Source: Dichetophora obliterata (Eukaryota > Arthropoda > Insecta > Diptera > Sciomyzidae). From it: a stretch of DNA of 64,000 bases. This document shows, in pieces, positions 1 through 12,544 of the stretch; within the stretch, counting starts at the first letter, position 1; every line of letters begins with the position of its first letter. The stretch is taken from contig OY986440.1 in assembly GCA_963920525.1 (NCBI GenBank), positions 17,254,210-17,318,209 on the forward strand, read 5' to 3'. The notes below the pieces were generated by a model. That model worked only from the letters and a program-made list of their open reading frames with translations, did not search any database and was not told where the DNA came from. A program made the position numbers and the translations under genes.

Positions 1-102
1 ACATAGCCCCAAATTGGAATTAGTTTATGTTTAATTTTGTATGTTTAATTTGTATACTTACTTAAGTATTGAAGTAAGGTAAATATGTCTGAATTAACAA
101 CT

Positions 103-159
103 TTCCGTACAAAGGCAAATTATTTAGTTATAAACAAATTTATATGCCCTTGTACGGAA
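103..159. repeat. Short imperfect hairpin
   Basis: Two arms of about 15 bases (103-117 and 144-159) are inverted copies built on TTCCGTACAA / TTGTACGGAA, with a 25-base AT-rich spacer. It may be the remnant of a small inverted-repeat element; no target duplication is visible. Confidence 0.5.
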
Positions 160-279
160 TAGTGATAACACCTTGAATTTTTCAAATAACTATTTACTAA
201 TTTACCTAAATGATCGAAGAAGAAAGCGCCGGCGCAATGAAAAATCAAAAAAAAAATATAAAATCGCCCGTTGGACTAC

Positions 280-420
280 TTACTGAGGGTTGAATCCCTA
301 AGCAGCGGCCGAAGGCCTCCTATTAAGAAGGAATTGTATCCAGAAGTACTGTAGACAGCGATAATTCTATTTTTAATAGGCGGCCTTCGGCCGATGCTTA
401 GAGATTACAACCCTCAGTAA
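280..420. mobile_element. Palindromic MITE-like hairpin, 141 bp
   Basis: The ends are perfect inverted copies (TTACTGAGGGTTG at 280-292, its complement at 408-420). The similarity continues inward for about 45 bases per arm, including a GC-rich block GGCCGAAGGCC, leaving a short loop around 328-372. A second stem uses CTGTAGACAGCG inside the loop (about 351-362) and its complement just outside (436-447), so two alternative foldings exist. No coding sequence. The GC-rich stem contrasts with the AT-rich surroundings. Confidence 0.75.
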
Positions 421-456
421 ATCCAACACTGGCTTCGCTGTCTACAGTAAAAAAAG

Positions 457-686
457 CTTAAGTCGACTTAAGACAGGTCTGAGTTATTGATGCAGCTGTG
501 TTCCACGCATATAGAACTATAAACACACAAAATCTGGAGCTTCTAGCATGACCTTAGCCAAAGTTTTGACACAAAAATAAAAGACCCTTCCAAATAACTT
601 ATATGGCGATTGAAAACTTTGAAGCAAGATTTCTCGAAACTTTGAAGTCAGACTTAAGCTGTTATTGCTTATCGACACAGATATCA
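457..686. mobile_element. MITE family A, copy 1
   Basis: This segment matches 56759-56991 in the same orientation over its whole length, with scattered substitutions and a small indel. The right end carries TTGCTTATCGACACAG, whose inverse forms the left end of the other copy; here the left terminal repeat is missing, so this copy is truncated on the left. The short open frame at 603-824 that overlaps it is an accident of the repeat. Confidence 0.65.
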
Positions 687-1010
687 GTATTTGTTGAAAC
701 CACTTGGGATTATGACCACTTAAAAGCGGAAATAGTCCTAAGGTGTCAGAATCCCCATTTATGTCCGGTACCGATTAATTATACAAAAAAAAATCAATGT
801 CAATTAACTCATTGCTTTAATTAGGTATACGTGACTTGATAATGCAATTAGTAAATTTAATACATATTTAATTGATTATTTCCCCATGTTACTTTGCCTA
901 ATGTGAATGGTTTCATATTTGACCAATGGTTTTGGTCCTGCCAAAGATCTTATAGATACTCTGATTTTTAAGCAAACCCCAGTGTATATGCAAGACAATC
1001 GGCTACTGTG

Positions 1011-1053
1011 CATATTATATAGTAACTTAACTTGAAAGTTACTATATAATATG
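1011..1053. repeat. Perfect hairpin, 18-bp stem
   Basis: CATATTATATAGTAACTT at 1011-1028 is followed by a 6-7 base loop and its exact complement ending at 1053. A short AT-rich cruciform or a tiny inverted-repeat remnant. There is no T-run or promoter context suggesting a gene. Confidence 0.6.
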
Positions 1054-1723
1054 TTAGGGATTTAGATTAGTTTAAAAAAAATTTAATTTTTAAAACAATA
1101 GCAAAATCTGAATTTTATGGTTGTTAAAGCATTGCATTTATCCAAGTTTTCCATTTTGCATTTATTTCGCTTTAACTTTCTAATAAGCATATCATTTCCT
1201 CTAGATGCTACTCTCAAAAATTTCTGTGCAAGGTCATAAAATATTAACATGCGGAAAAATCTTTTTAAAATTGTTTTTTTTTTTGTTAGCATAACATTTA
1301 CTCATCTTTCAAAATGAAGTGCCAAGATATCATTTTATAAGAGTTCAACTCTACATAAAAATTATCACTTTCTGATATTTAATCCTTCACATATTTGGTT
1401 TTGGTATTAATTCTGTTAACATGAACCTATATTTTCAATGTCTTAATTTAGCCGTTGAAGTTGTATTGTCTTGTTTTTTGTTCTTGTCAATATTATTTTA
1501 TTATTCTATAGAAATAAAGTCAAGCTAGTTTTAATCTCGCTTGCTCACAGATGCACGTATATAGAAGATAACCATAAAAATTTAAGGGTACCTTTATGTA
1601 ATATAAGCAATTCTGAAAGGTGTTTTTTGAAAGAATACAACAAAAAAATTGTCAGAGATATTGATATAAAGTTTTTTTATTTCAACAATTACTAAAGTAC
1701 ATAAAAATGTTGTTTTTGTGACG

Positions 1724-3010
1724 TCATTTGCGTGTACGTGACGTTGTCATGAAACGATGCGAGAAAAGTAGGACCATTTTTGCTTGCAAAATAACATGAT
1801 CTGTAATCATCTGAAAAAAAAAATTATTTGTAAAGTAAACACTTACGCCAAGGTAGTGACTTGACAAAATCGGATAACTTGCTTGATTTTGTGCAAAATA
1901 AATAGTAATAGTACGGTGATCAATATGGTGAACACATTTATAAACAAATATAAGCAACTGATATTCATGGATTCCATAAACTGGTAATATACTCTTAACT
2001 ACACTCGTATACAATAAATGTGTCGGAAAAGTTATCGTTAAATCATATACAATTTTTAAGGCTTTGTTCTGAAAGCTTTGAAGTGATTTCAATCAATTAT
2101 TATTCCTTTTATAAGCATATGTAATGGCCATGTAATTGTTATGCGACTGAACCAACGCTTGAAATATCATATTTTTAGCCTTCACATCCAGCTTCACCTT
2201 AAGTTTATATAAAATACAAATGGCTGGAGCTATTTTCTTCTTTAACTCAATAATATGCAATTCCGATGACAAGTTACTCTGCAAAATAACTCCCAAATAT
2301 TTAACCGAGTGGGTTGTTTCCTCTATTAACTTTCCATTCATAAAAACGCTAAAATCATGATTGAGACTAACTGACTGCGGTCGAAATCGAACCATTTTGG
2401 TCTTATCAGGGTTAAGCAATAAGCCATTTAGTCTAGCAAATTCAAGCAAAAGTGAAATCATCCCTTTCTATCTGAGCCTTCAACACTAGTTCATACTTAT
2501 AGGGATAAAAAAGACAAATGCCATCCGCAAACATATACAGTTGGCTTGTCAACCCCAAATTCGCTAAATCATTCAAATAAATTTAAAATAAAAGAGGACC
2601 GAGCCCACTTCCCTGTGGCACACCACACCTTACAGAGCTCATACAGCTTTCCTAGTTATATATCTTAACAAACTGTTTTAGGTTCAGATTTGGAACAATT
2701 CAGACCCTTGCACCCCATACAACAATTTTTGCAACAAATTTTCATGATCAACTAGATCAAAAGCTTTCGTGAAGTCGAAAAATAAGCCTGCCACCCCCTT
2801 AATCCTTCATCAAGGCCTTTGCATATATATCGCACAACACTTAACACTGCATCTTCAGTACCACAACCCTTTCTAAATCCAAATTAGAAATCATACAGAA
2901 GATTGTTCCTTGCAAGGTAAAGCAACAGTTCATCAAATAAAACCTTCTCAAAAATTTTCTCAATCGTCGAGAGTATTGAAATTGGTCTATATTCATCCGC
3001 AGTCGAGTTT
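1724..3010 (-). pseudogene. Decayed non-LTR retrotransposon, reverse transcriptase part
   Basis: Read on the minus strand from 3010 downwards, the translation shows reverse transcriptase blocks in order: a YRPISILST-EKIFEK motif near 2985-2950, FGFRKGCGTEDAV near 2880, a decayed palm with VPQGS-like residues near 2630, the KYLGV block near 2300, then a C-terminal extension with QNKALKIVYD near 2070. Stops and frameshifts break it into at least four frames, so it is inactive. No endonuclease or 5' region is present. It abuts an unrelated, oppositely oriented retrotransposon tail at about 3045. The clade (jockey or I-like) is uncertain. Confidence 0.8.
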
Positions 3011-3044
3011 AGAAGTTAACTCAGAACACGTAATTTTTGGGAGC

Positions 3045-3702
3045 AATTTTTGATTCAGCTTAACTTTTAGCTCTCACTTAAATCAAATTATCCCCAAAGC
3101 ATATTCGCTTTTAGCGTTTCTTAGGCGAAACAGTGTTGGGTTTGCTGAATCTTACACATTAAAAACATTAGATACTTCCCTTGTTAGATCTAGCCTTGAA
3201 TATGTTTAATTTATTTGTAGTCCTTTTTACTCGGTACATATTGCTACACTGGGAAAAGTTCAAAGAAAATTCTTAGTTTGCTTTGCGCTTTTTTATTTTC
3301 CTGAACCTCTTCCCTCACATAGGACACGTCGGTTGCTAATTGGTCTATAATATCTCGAAGATAGAAGACTACTGCATAGTATTATGTTTATTTATGATCT
3401 GATTATTTATTTACTTAAATTAATATCGTTTAATATTCCGCAAAAGTCGTTACGGAGTTTGAATTATTTTTATAGAACTAATTATGCCACTAATGGGCCA
3501 ATTAATAGAGCTCTCATAGCTTTAAACAGTATCTATAATAATAACTTACTCGATTTTTCTTTGCCTAAAGTTGCTTTTAAAACCACTATTACACTGTTGT
3601 TAAATATAAACTAGTTTGTTAGTCTTTATTTTTATTACTTATTTAATTGTTTTTGCTTAGTCTGGTAAGGATTATTATCCGTAGACGTTAACAAATAAAT
3701 AA
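3045..3702 (+). pseudogene. 3' end of a non-LTR retrotransposon (same family as 14163-19370)
   Basis: The segment matches the C-terminal coding end and 3' tail of the larger element at about 18510-19200, diverged by substitutions and by short deletions that remove part of the reading frame. The C-terminal peptide RTNYATNGPINRALIALNS can be read at about 3472-3530. It ends with GACGTTAACAAATAAATAAA, the same A-rich repetitive tail as the other copy. This is a 5'-truncated insertion typical of target-primed reverse transcription. Confidence 0.85.
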
Positions 3703-6700
3703 ATAAACACACATAATATTTTATAATAATAAATTCCATAACACCACAAAGTTAATAAGTATAAGAAAATCAACTTAATAAATTGACAAAATTTAATTTT
3801 TTAAATCTTTTGAAGTTTCATTATTAAGGATATAACCCGCTGATCTGAAAACACTCCTGCTTTACTCCTTTTAGTAAATGCCTGGTTTGGGTATTTATTA
3901 TTGAGTATACTGATTTAAATTATATATGAATATAAGGATTATTTAATTAAATTTGATCCATTAATTAGAGCGAAATTCTAAATTTTTAGATAAATATTAG
4001 AATTTAAGATGGTAGAGAAGAAAATGACTTAAATTTGAGATTTTTGGTTAATTGTAATAAGTTTTAAAAATTAAATATAATTTTTTTAGGTTTTCCTTTT
4101 TATTTCTAAATAATTGCCTTATTTTATGAATTTTAAATAAAATAGAGCATGTTTATGTTCTTTTTACAAAATCAAAAAATCAGGATAAATTTTTACTTTT
4201 TGAGCGTTTATTTAAAAAAAAATAAATAATATATAACCATACGATTTATTCACCTAAAAAACTAGTTTTAGGATTTAAAAATAGAATTTATATATTCTTA
4301 ATAGAATTTGTTATTATTACTTAACCTTCTGGGATTTTGTTTTTTATTTGGACTAATTTAAAAAATTGAGAAATATACTGGTAAATTTCTAATTTTCTGA
4401 ACGCTTTTTTATTAAATTATTTGCAGATAGAAGAAACTGAGTTAATATAGGTAGGTTTTATTTCAAGTTTTATTTTAAACATTAAAGTAAAAAACAGCTG
4501 AAGAATTTTTGAAAAAAAATCAATTTATTTGAAGTACTAAATTATTTACGGATGTAAGAAGGAAGCACCAATAGATATTTAATTATTTATGTAATCCATT
4601 CATCCTGCACAATGAATGCCCACCGCGGAACCAAATCATTTCCTGTGTCTGGCTATCTTTCCATAGGTCATCAAAATCATTTAAAACCAAAAACTTTTCC
4701 TGTTTACTAAGAGTGTGATTATGGAATATCCCACTTTTAATGAAATTTATTAAAACATAACAAAATTATTTATTTTTAGGTAAAAAAGGATTTTTTGGAG
4801 TAATCGCCACATCAGCCGCCCAAACAAACTGATAACTTTATAAGGCGGAAGTGTAAGGCGGAAGTGTAAATGTTACTTTTTTTTTATTTACTTTTGCGCC
4901 GTTTTTACAACCACGTTTTTAGTGATCTCCAAGGTATCTGAATATTGCTGTTAGAAGTTAGAAGAATTTTCGGCTTATGTTGACGTAACAATGAAAATGC
5001 AAAATTTAACTGCATTGCCATCTTTTACAGTTATATTGAAAGCGTAGATGCCAAATAATAATAGGATATTTAATTTCAGTATTAGCAACAAGACACTGCC
5101 ACTGTTACTACAAAAAGAACTGTGACTTGAGACTTAAATCAATTGTAATTAGATGCATGTTCTTTTGTTTACAATACTTTTTTAATACTTTGTTTAGTAG
5201 TTTACAAACATAATAAGCAAACACTTTTAAGTCAAACAATTTGTTATTGGTATTTTCATAGTTTAGCTGAACGACACATAAGCAAGACCAGCAACAAATA
5301 AAATAATGCTGATGATAGAATACCAACGAAATTAAATTGATATTAGTATCTTAAAGAAAATAGTACGTAAATAAATGACTATTTATTTAAAATGTTCAAT
5401 GTAAAGATTGCCAAAAATGTTGTTTCTGAAGTTATTATTCCAAGATATTTGTAGGCGTGTCAAATTCAAGCATGGGACTCTTCGGACAAGTTTAATAAAA
5501 AAAAAATAATTGTTTGGTATGTGGCAAACTGACGAACGTTGACGCTGTGTTCACGAGACAAAGACCGCGTTAAAATGACAGAAGGTAGAGGAATTTAATA
5601 TGCCCATGACATGGTGTCAGAGAAAACGAAAACCAGCCAGGGCTTGGCTTTTGATGGAATTTGATGAACGAGCTGTCTAGAGCACAGGACAAAATAAGAC
5701 AAGCAAACAATACTAAAACTTTTAAGTAGTATTATACAAAAAGTTTACATTTATCAAATATGAGTCGACTTGATACTATTAGTAGCCAAGAAATGAAGAC
5801 ACCCTGCAACGAAAGCTAGTGCATGTGACACCGCTTCTACGAATCTAAATATTTGGCTGGTTTTTAACTTCAGACTAGTTATGCTATACTGTTAGAAAAC
5901 CAGCAGTCTTCTGCATGTCCGTTTCATCCGATTATGATTCTGTCTTTCCATCCATTTGGCCAAATGCTTGTGCAACGCTTTATGCAGTTGCTGGACGACG
6001 CAGTTAGCATTATTGTAATATAAAGCATACACTCAAGCTTTGCACAAACCTATAGACACACTCTCTTACAAAAAGCAGCGCACACACACCTTATATTATG
6101 CACTAACTCATATTCTTGCCTTACAATACTACAAAATATTATAATAAATTGTTTTACACATTACATTATTATTAATTTTTTAGCAAAAACTTTTTAAACA
6201 TGTGGAAACAACCAAACAAAAAATGTTCAAGTCACACACTCACCTCTTTTCTCTTTCTAGCTTCTTGTGCCACGGCTCCTATTGCTCGTTCTTCTTAACA
6301 CCGTTTTACAGTTATCACAAAATCACGTTTTCGATATCTTTTATAAATTTAATTTTCTAATAATTCCTTATTTTCAATTCATTATAAGCACTTTTATTAA
6401 CGCTGTATGGAATTATGATACACGAAACTTTTATTTCCGAATTAATTAATATAAATATATTTTACGTTAGTTAATTTAATGCCACCGTGGTTAATTTCAG
6501 AGATTTCTCGCCGCACTAAAGGAATTAATAAGTGCGAAAGCGAAGGCAACGTCGCACCAACGAACAATAGTAACGAGTAGCGAGTTTCAATGAACGAAGG
6601 CGAAGCGTTGAAAGCCGCAAGAATATAAACGAGGGCAGCTTTGCTACGCCTTTCGTAATCTTTTTGTACTTCTTGACCAATTGAAATTCACGCTTTGTAA

Positions 6701-6900
6701 CGTAGCGAGATAGATTTTTGAATTTTTTATAAATAATCCTTTCGTACTTTATACTTTTTAGTACTGTACAAATTAATCCACTAGAGAGAAACTAAAAGCC
6801 CAATTAGTTTGCCAGCGTGCTAATAGCAACGTAGCTATGAACGTCAAAATATAATCGACGTTTAAAGGAAAAGCACACAGGGCAACTCAGAAGAACGCTT
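3703..6900. other. AT-rich non-coding stretch, no gene recognised
   Basis: No reading frame here resembles a known protein. A small direct duplication (AAGGCGGAAGTGTAA) lies near 4840-4868. Around 6490-6660 the base composition is richer in GC, with repeated GCGAA-type words, and may be old repeat sequence. I see no RNA gene. Confidence 0.4.
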
Positions 6901-7067
6901 CATGTTGTTTCGAACTGTTGCAGTCGCCGTCAATGTGTTTAGTACATGATGTACTGAACACATTGTCGACGACTGCAACAGTGCAACAGAAAATAAGCAC
7001 TGCAACAGCGACAGCACATCATGTACTAAACACATTGACGGCGACTGCAACAGTGCGAAACAACATG
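6901..7067. repeat. 52-bp inverted repeat made of MITE-B ends
   Basis: 6901-6952 is an almost perfect inverse of 7015-7067. Between them lies a third copy of the same end (6949-6982), giving a 6914-6982 palindrome centred on ACATGATGT. The repeated word is the terminal sequence of MITE family B (ACACATTGACG-CGACTGCAACAG), so this is a cluster of transposon ends facing one another. Confidence 0.8.
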
Positions 7068-7311
7068 AAGAAAGAAACATCACTCTGGAAGTATCATTAG
7101 ATTGTTTCATTCACGTATACACAAAAACTTATATTGCTCTGTTGTCGCACGTCAAATTAGGAAAAAATTCTAAACCGACGACAACGACTTTGTTGCAATC
7201 ATTCATTGTCGTTGCAACTTTTTCACCACATTCACCTCCATAAGAAAAGTATGTAAAAATAATTTGACATTTAACGCACTGTTGCTGTCGTCGTCAATAT
7301 GTTCAATGCAT
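7030..7311. mobile_element. MITE family B, copy 1 (282 bp)
   Basis: The element begins ACACATTGACGGCGACTGC and ends with an imperfect inverse (GTCGTCGTCAATATGTTC). A second copy of the same length and orientation is at 12545-12826. The two flank the long palindrome as direct repeats. No coding potential. Confidence 0.8.
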
Positions 7312-7498
7312 CAGTTGGGTTTTCGACAAGTTGACAAAATGGCGTTTCTAGCTCGAAAACGTTTCCATGCACAACATTGAGTTGGACTTCGGTGATTCTA
7401 TTCGCCATTTTTTCTTAGTATAAATGTGTGCTTTCAGAAGGTTTAAATTTGACTAAACATGTTGAGTCTTAGATCAGTAACAGTTTTCGATACATTGT
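7312..7498. repeat. Repeat shared with 20400-20600
   Basis: This spacer between MITE B and the palindrome arm resembles, in inverse orientation, the sequence around 20430-20600: both contain an ATGGCGAAT / ATTCGCCAT block, TGTTGAGTCTTAGATCAG-like words and a TTTCCATG word. It is a third repeat family within the cluster. Confidence 0.55.
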
Positions 7499-9228
7499 GC
7501 AACGAGTATAAATTATACCAAGAGATTGCTTCATCCAGCGTTCCAACTTCTTTCCAGACTATCAGCCATCCACCGACAGAAAAACCAAAACAATGACAAC
7601 CAACGAGTTTTTGTACTCGTTATTGACGCATTGCTGTGAGTAAGAAGAAGTAAACATGAAAATGAATACGACAAGTAACGAAAGGGGAAGAAAACAATAT
7701 TATAAGTATGTATGTGAATGAAAATGTAACTTCTATTTGCCACAACTTTTACAGCTTATTTTTTTGTGTTAATTTTTGGGATCTTCTTGTGTTTGACGAA
7801 TTGATGTTGTTTCTAGCTGGACATTGTTGTTGCGATTTTATTCTAGCTAGATTTTGGTTGCATCTGCAAATAATAATTTTTTTCATTAGCCGAATAAAAA
7901 GACGGAATTCTGATTCGGCTAAAGAAATAATTATTCTTTAATAAGGAGTTGCAAATATGTTTTTTTTCATGAAGAGAAGAAAATTGCTTGTTACCCATTT
8001 GCTTTAATGTTGTTGAAATGGTTTTTATGTAGGTATTTTATTAAAAGATACCAAAGTTACAAGCAGTCATGATTTTATTTTAAGAAATTTATTTAAGAAA
8101 ATGATTTTATTTTTTATTAAAATGTCAATTTTACGACAAAACCATTGATCGTAGATGCATGTTTATATATATATATAGTATAGAATAGTATAGATATATA
8201 TTAATATAATATTTATTATTATATACACATATACTTATAATTTTATTAGTATTCTTTTTAGGTTATCTTAAACCACCAACAAAAATATACCTATCTGCCC
8301 AATCAGAAAACCTTGCAAGCATAATCAAAAGTATATTTTGATTCAATTGGAAAATATTTAAGAATTCCATTTCGTTATATTAAGATATTTATTTCAGATA
8401 GATTTTATGTTGAAATGTATATAACTAATCCGAGTAAAACAATTTCATTTAGAACATTTTATTTTTTTATATATTTTTATCTTCTTTGTTTATCACGTAA
8501 TTAAAATGCAATGATAAAATTTTTAACATTTATTAGAATAATTTTGTACAAATGTAATATTGTGACGAAATTTGTTGTGAGCATTTTTATCATGCATTTC
8601 TTAATTGGTTGGTTTTAAGCATTTTAAACATTTTAAAAATAAACAGTTTTAAACATAATATATATATACAGTTTTAAACATTCATAATATATATGAATTA
8701 TTTCATATATATTACTTTTGAGTAAAATTTCATGTGAGTATAATTTATATAATTGTATAGTAGCATATGTTGAAACGATGTTATTTTTTTTTTATTAAAT
8801 ATTTACAAGTTATTAGCTTATTTTATGAAGTTTAAGGTATTTATTTAATACAATATGTGACTATTGTCTACTGTACATGCTTTTATTGGGTAAATTTTGA
8901 TGACCTTTTTTGGTTTTTAAAGCATTATTAAAGCACAAGAGGTTTACATATTTTTATGTTTTTGTTCAATGTAAAAAGTGAACATTTCTGTATTTTATTA
9001 CTATGTTTAGAGGTCAGTTATATGTAAATGCAGACGTATTAACCTCGTATATGATTATTGCCATTTTTTTAAAAGTTTGAAGAATACGATACTTTTGCAT
9101 CATCGGGAGAATTAAATGGCAAGTTTCATAGTTCCGTATGGTTGATCAATGGATTTAATTGATGCGATAAATGCCAATTTTCACAGTTCTGTAAGGTTGA
9201 TCAATGAATTTAATTATTGCGATATCAA
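7499..9228. repeat. Left arm of giant palindrome
   Basis: This 1730-base arm is repeated in inverse orientation at 10767-12497. The match starts at GCAACGAGTATAAATT and ends at GCGATATCAA, with only rare differences (for example around 7684, CCCTTTCG against CTCCTTTCG, and one extra A in a homopolymer). Inside are AT microsatellites (around 8165-8215 and 8655-8700) and no convincing gene. Such identity implies recent duplication or ongoing gene conversion between the arms. Confidence 0.95.
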
Positions 9229-10766
9229 GACTTTGGGACACAAATTTATTTAAGCATCCTTCAATGTAGAAACATTTAATTGCACCGAAAAATTTAAGAT
9301 TTTATTGTTTAATTAGAAATCATTAAGCTTTTAAGTAAAACATATGCATAAAAACATGCGATCCATCAATGTTGTAATTATTACCCTAAACCATGACAGC
9401 CTTGGTTGGTGACCTCTTGAGCCTGACATAAAATTTTGAATATTTGGAAGATTAAACCAATTCGATCGCAACTCTGTTAAATTACAGAAACGTCCGTAAA
9501 ATAAGTTCAATTCCTATCTTCAAGAATTTTGTAATTTTGTTCCTTGACACATTTTTTTAAATGTCTCAACAATAATTGCAAAAATGATGATAATTTTATG
9601 TTAGAATGTACCTTAAGCCATCCATTACCTACAGTGGGTCAGTTTTCGTTCGGTATGGCATTAGAGCGAAAATTATAAATAAAACAAAACTCACCAAAAA
9701 TCATGAGATGAAGTCTTTTACAATTGCGCAAAACATTTTTCTATTTACAAATACTTTTTTGAGAAATCAATAGTTTAACTAAAAACGCGAACTACAAAAA
9801 GTTGCATACAGCATACTTCTTATTCTAACAGTCGTTGCATTTTTTTTTTATTTTTACTTTCTCTGTTATCTGCCTTTCTCTTAAACTCTTCAGAAACTAT
9901 TTTTTCTTTTAACCACCTCACATTTTTTTCTTATCAAAACCTTGATGAGGTGGTCAAGAATAATCAGTCGATGTTCATAACATTCTTGTGTTTTATCAAA
10001 CCACAAAGGGTTTGTTATGTTTGTTTGCTGTATGCAACTTTCTATAATTCGCTTTTTTAAGTTTGCTTCGTGACAAATTTTTTCAAATAGGTATTTGTAA
10101 ATAGAAAAATGTTGTGAGCAAATGTTAAAAAATTCATCTGACGGATTTTTTAAAAGAAGTCAAGTGTCACTATAATTTTTCTTTTCAGGAAAAGTCTCCG
10201 AGTCAAAATAATAACTTTCCATCTTGAAGAGATTTTCTTGACAAGTGTCGCATTTTATTTTATTTCCAAATTTTGCCTTAAATCCATATCCTACAAAATA
10301 TCGATCCACTGAAATTTCCAAAGGAGTTAAGGGTGGTATGTTCATACTGGATTCTTCAAACTCTTCCACTGTTATTTTATTAATTTTTTCGGACGGACAA
10401 TTTGGACTGGTGTTTTCGTCTTCATCGGATGGGTTAAAGTTCCATTCTAGCATTAAATCATCGTCATTTTCGCAATTTTTGCTGCGACTCTGAAAATTAT
10501 GGGTCAGGAATTTCATGGACATTATCTGTGCAGAAAGGTATTGCACCAAGCATAACAAATGTTACGTTGCGGTCATCGAAGAGATCATCAACAAGCAAAA
10601 TCTTTGAGTTTAGGGTATATTTGAACCCATTGATGCATTGCACCTTATTACCTTTGTTTTGTGGAAGCTGAAAAGTTTCCAATAAGCCAATAAATTCCTT
10701 TATAAAAGCAATTTTGTTGCAGTTTTTAAACACAGGACGCTTCTTGAAATTGGGGTCCTTGCAGTT
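9229..10766. other. Loop of the giant palindrome
   Basis: This unique 1.54 kb lies between the arms. Its right part (10160-10766) encodes a decayed P/THAP9-like transposase fragment on the minus strand. The left part has no gene but holds a smaller imperfect inverted repeat (9728-9816 with 10024-10120, sharing AACATTTTTCTATTTACAAA and AGTTGCATACAGCA) and a hairpin ACCACCTC / GAGGTGGT at 9915-9956. Confidence 0.85.
10160..10766 (-). pseudogene. C-terminal fragment of a P/THAP9-type transposase
   Basis: On the minus strand a first frame (10778 down to about 10500) reads FIGLLETFQLPQNK followed by VQCINGFKYTLNS. A second frame (to 10160) ends with VDRYFVGYGFKAKF and KCDTCQENLF. A CING-type block and a late YxxGY...C-x2-C segment are what I expect in the C-terminal half of P-element/THAP9 transposases; the intact P-like protein at 57919-61026 has a comparable YIAGF...CNEC segment. 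A frameshift separates the two frames, and the N-terminal THAP domain and catalytic acids are absent. The fragment stops exactly where the palindrome arm starts, so the arms may be the long ends of the element that carried it. Family assignment is by motif only. Confidence 0.55.
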
Positions 10767-12497
10767 TTGATATCGCAATAATTAAATTCATTGATCAACC
10801 TTACAGAACTGTGAAAATTGGCATTTATCGCATCAATTAAATCCATTGATCAACCATACGGAACTATGAAACTTGCCATTTAATTCTCCCGATGATGCAA
10901 AAGTATCGTATTCTTCAAACTTTTAAAAAAATGGCAATAATCATATACGAGGTTAATACGTCTGCATTTACATATAACTGACCTCTAAACATAGTAATAA
11001 AATACAGAAATGTTCACTTTTTACATTGAACAAAAACATAAAAATATGTAAACCTCTTGTGCTTTAATAATGCTTTAAAAACCAAAAAAGGTCATCAAAA
11101 TTTACCCAATAAAAGCATGTACAGTAGACAATAGTCACATATTGTATTAAATAAATACCTTAAACTTCATAAAATAAGCTAATAACTTGTAAATATTTAA
11201 TAAAAAAAAAATAACATCGTTTCAACATATGCTACTATACAATTATATAAATTATACTCACATGAAATTTTACTCAAAAGTAATATATATGAAATAATTC
11301 ATATATATTATGAATGTTTAAAACTGTATATATATATTATGTTTAAAACTGTTTATTTTTAAAATGTTTAAAATGCTTAAAACCAACCAATTAAGAAATG
11401 CATGATAAAAATGCTCACAACAAATTTCGTCACAATATTACATTTGTACAAAATTATTCTAATAAATGTTAAAAATTTTATCATTGCATTTTAATTACGT
11501 GATAAACAAAGAAGATAAAAATATATAAAAAAAATAAAATGTTCTAAATGAAATTGTTTTACTCGGATTAGTTATATACATTTCAACATAAAATCTATCT
11601 GAAATAAATATCTTAATATAACGAAATGGAATTCTTAAATATTTTCCAATTGAATCAAAATATACTTTTGATTATGCTTGCAAGGTTTTCTGATTGGGCA
11701 GATAGGTATATTTTTGTTGGTGGTTTAAGATAACCTTAAAAGAATACTAATAAAATTATAAGTATATGTGTATATAATAATAAATATAATATTAATATAT
11801 ATCTATACTATTCTATACTATATATATATATAAACATGCATCTACGATCAATGGTTTTGTCGTAAAATTGACATTTTAATAAAAAATAAAATCATTTTCT
11901 TAAATAAATTTCTTAAAATAAAATCATGACTGCTTGTAACTTTGGTATCTTTTAATAAAATACCTACATAAAAACCATTTCAACAACATTAAAGCAAATG
12001 GGTAACAAGCAATTTTCTTCTCTTCATGAAAAAAAACATATTTGCAACTCCTTATTAAAGAATAATTATTTCTTTAGCCGAATCAGAATTCCGTCTTTTT
12101 ATTCGGCTAATGAAAAAAATTATTATTTGCAGATGCAACCAAAATCTAGCTAGAATAAAATCGCAACAACAATGTCCAGCTAGAAACAACATCAATTCGT
12201 CAAACACAAGAAGATCCCAAAAATTAACACAAAAAAATAAGCTGTAAAAGTTGTGGCAAATAGAAGTTACATTTTCATTCACATACATACTTATAATATT
12301 GTTTTCTTCTCCTTTCGTTACTTGTCGTATTCATTTTCATGTTTACTTCTTCTTACTCACAGCAATGCGTCAATAACGAGTACAAAAACTCGTTGGTTGT
12401 CATTGTTTTGGTTTTTCTGTCGGTGGATGGCTGATAGTCTGGAAAGAAGTTGGAACGCTGGATGAAGCAATCTCTTGGTATAATTTATACTCGTTGC
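10767..12497. repeat. Right arm of giant palindrome
   Basis: Inverse copy of 7499-9228 (1731 against 1730 bases). The outer limit is the sharp loss of identity after the complement of GCAACGAG at 12491-12497. Open frames inside are mirror images of those in the left arm and are not protein-like. Confidence 0.95.
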
Positions 12498-12544
12498 ATT
12501 GTGTGCATACTGAACGGTTTGTTGCTTCCAATCTAATGTACTAA

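Noticed and set aside
7531..7941. Open frames of 70-77 codons repeated as mirror images at 12055-12465
   Set aside because: They overlap each other on both strands, show no conserved motif, and exist twice only because they lie in the palindrome arms.
10245..10493. Plus-strand open frame opposite the transposase fragment
   Set aside because: Antisense shadow of the minus-strand P-like transposase remnant.
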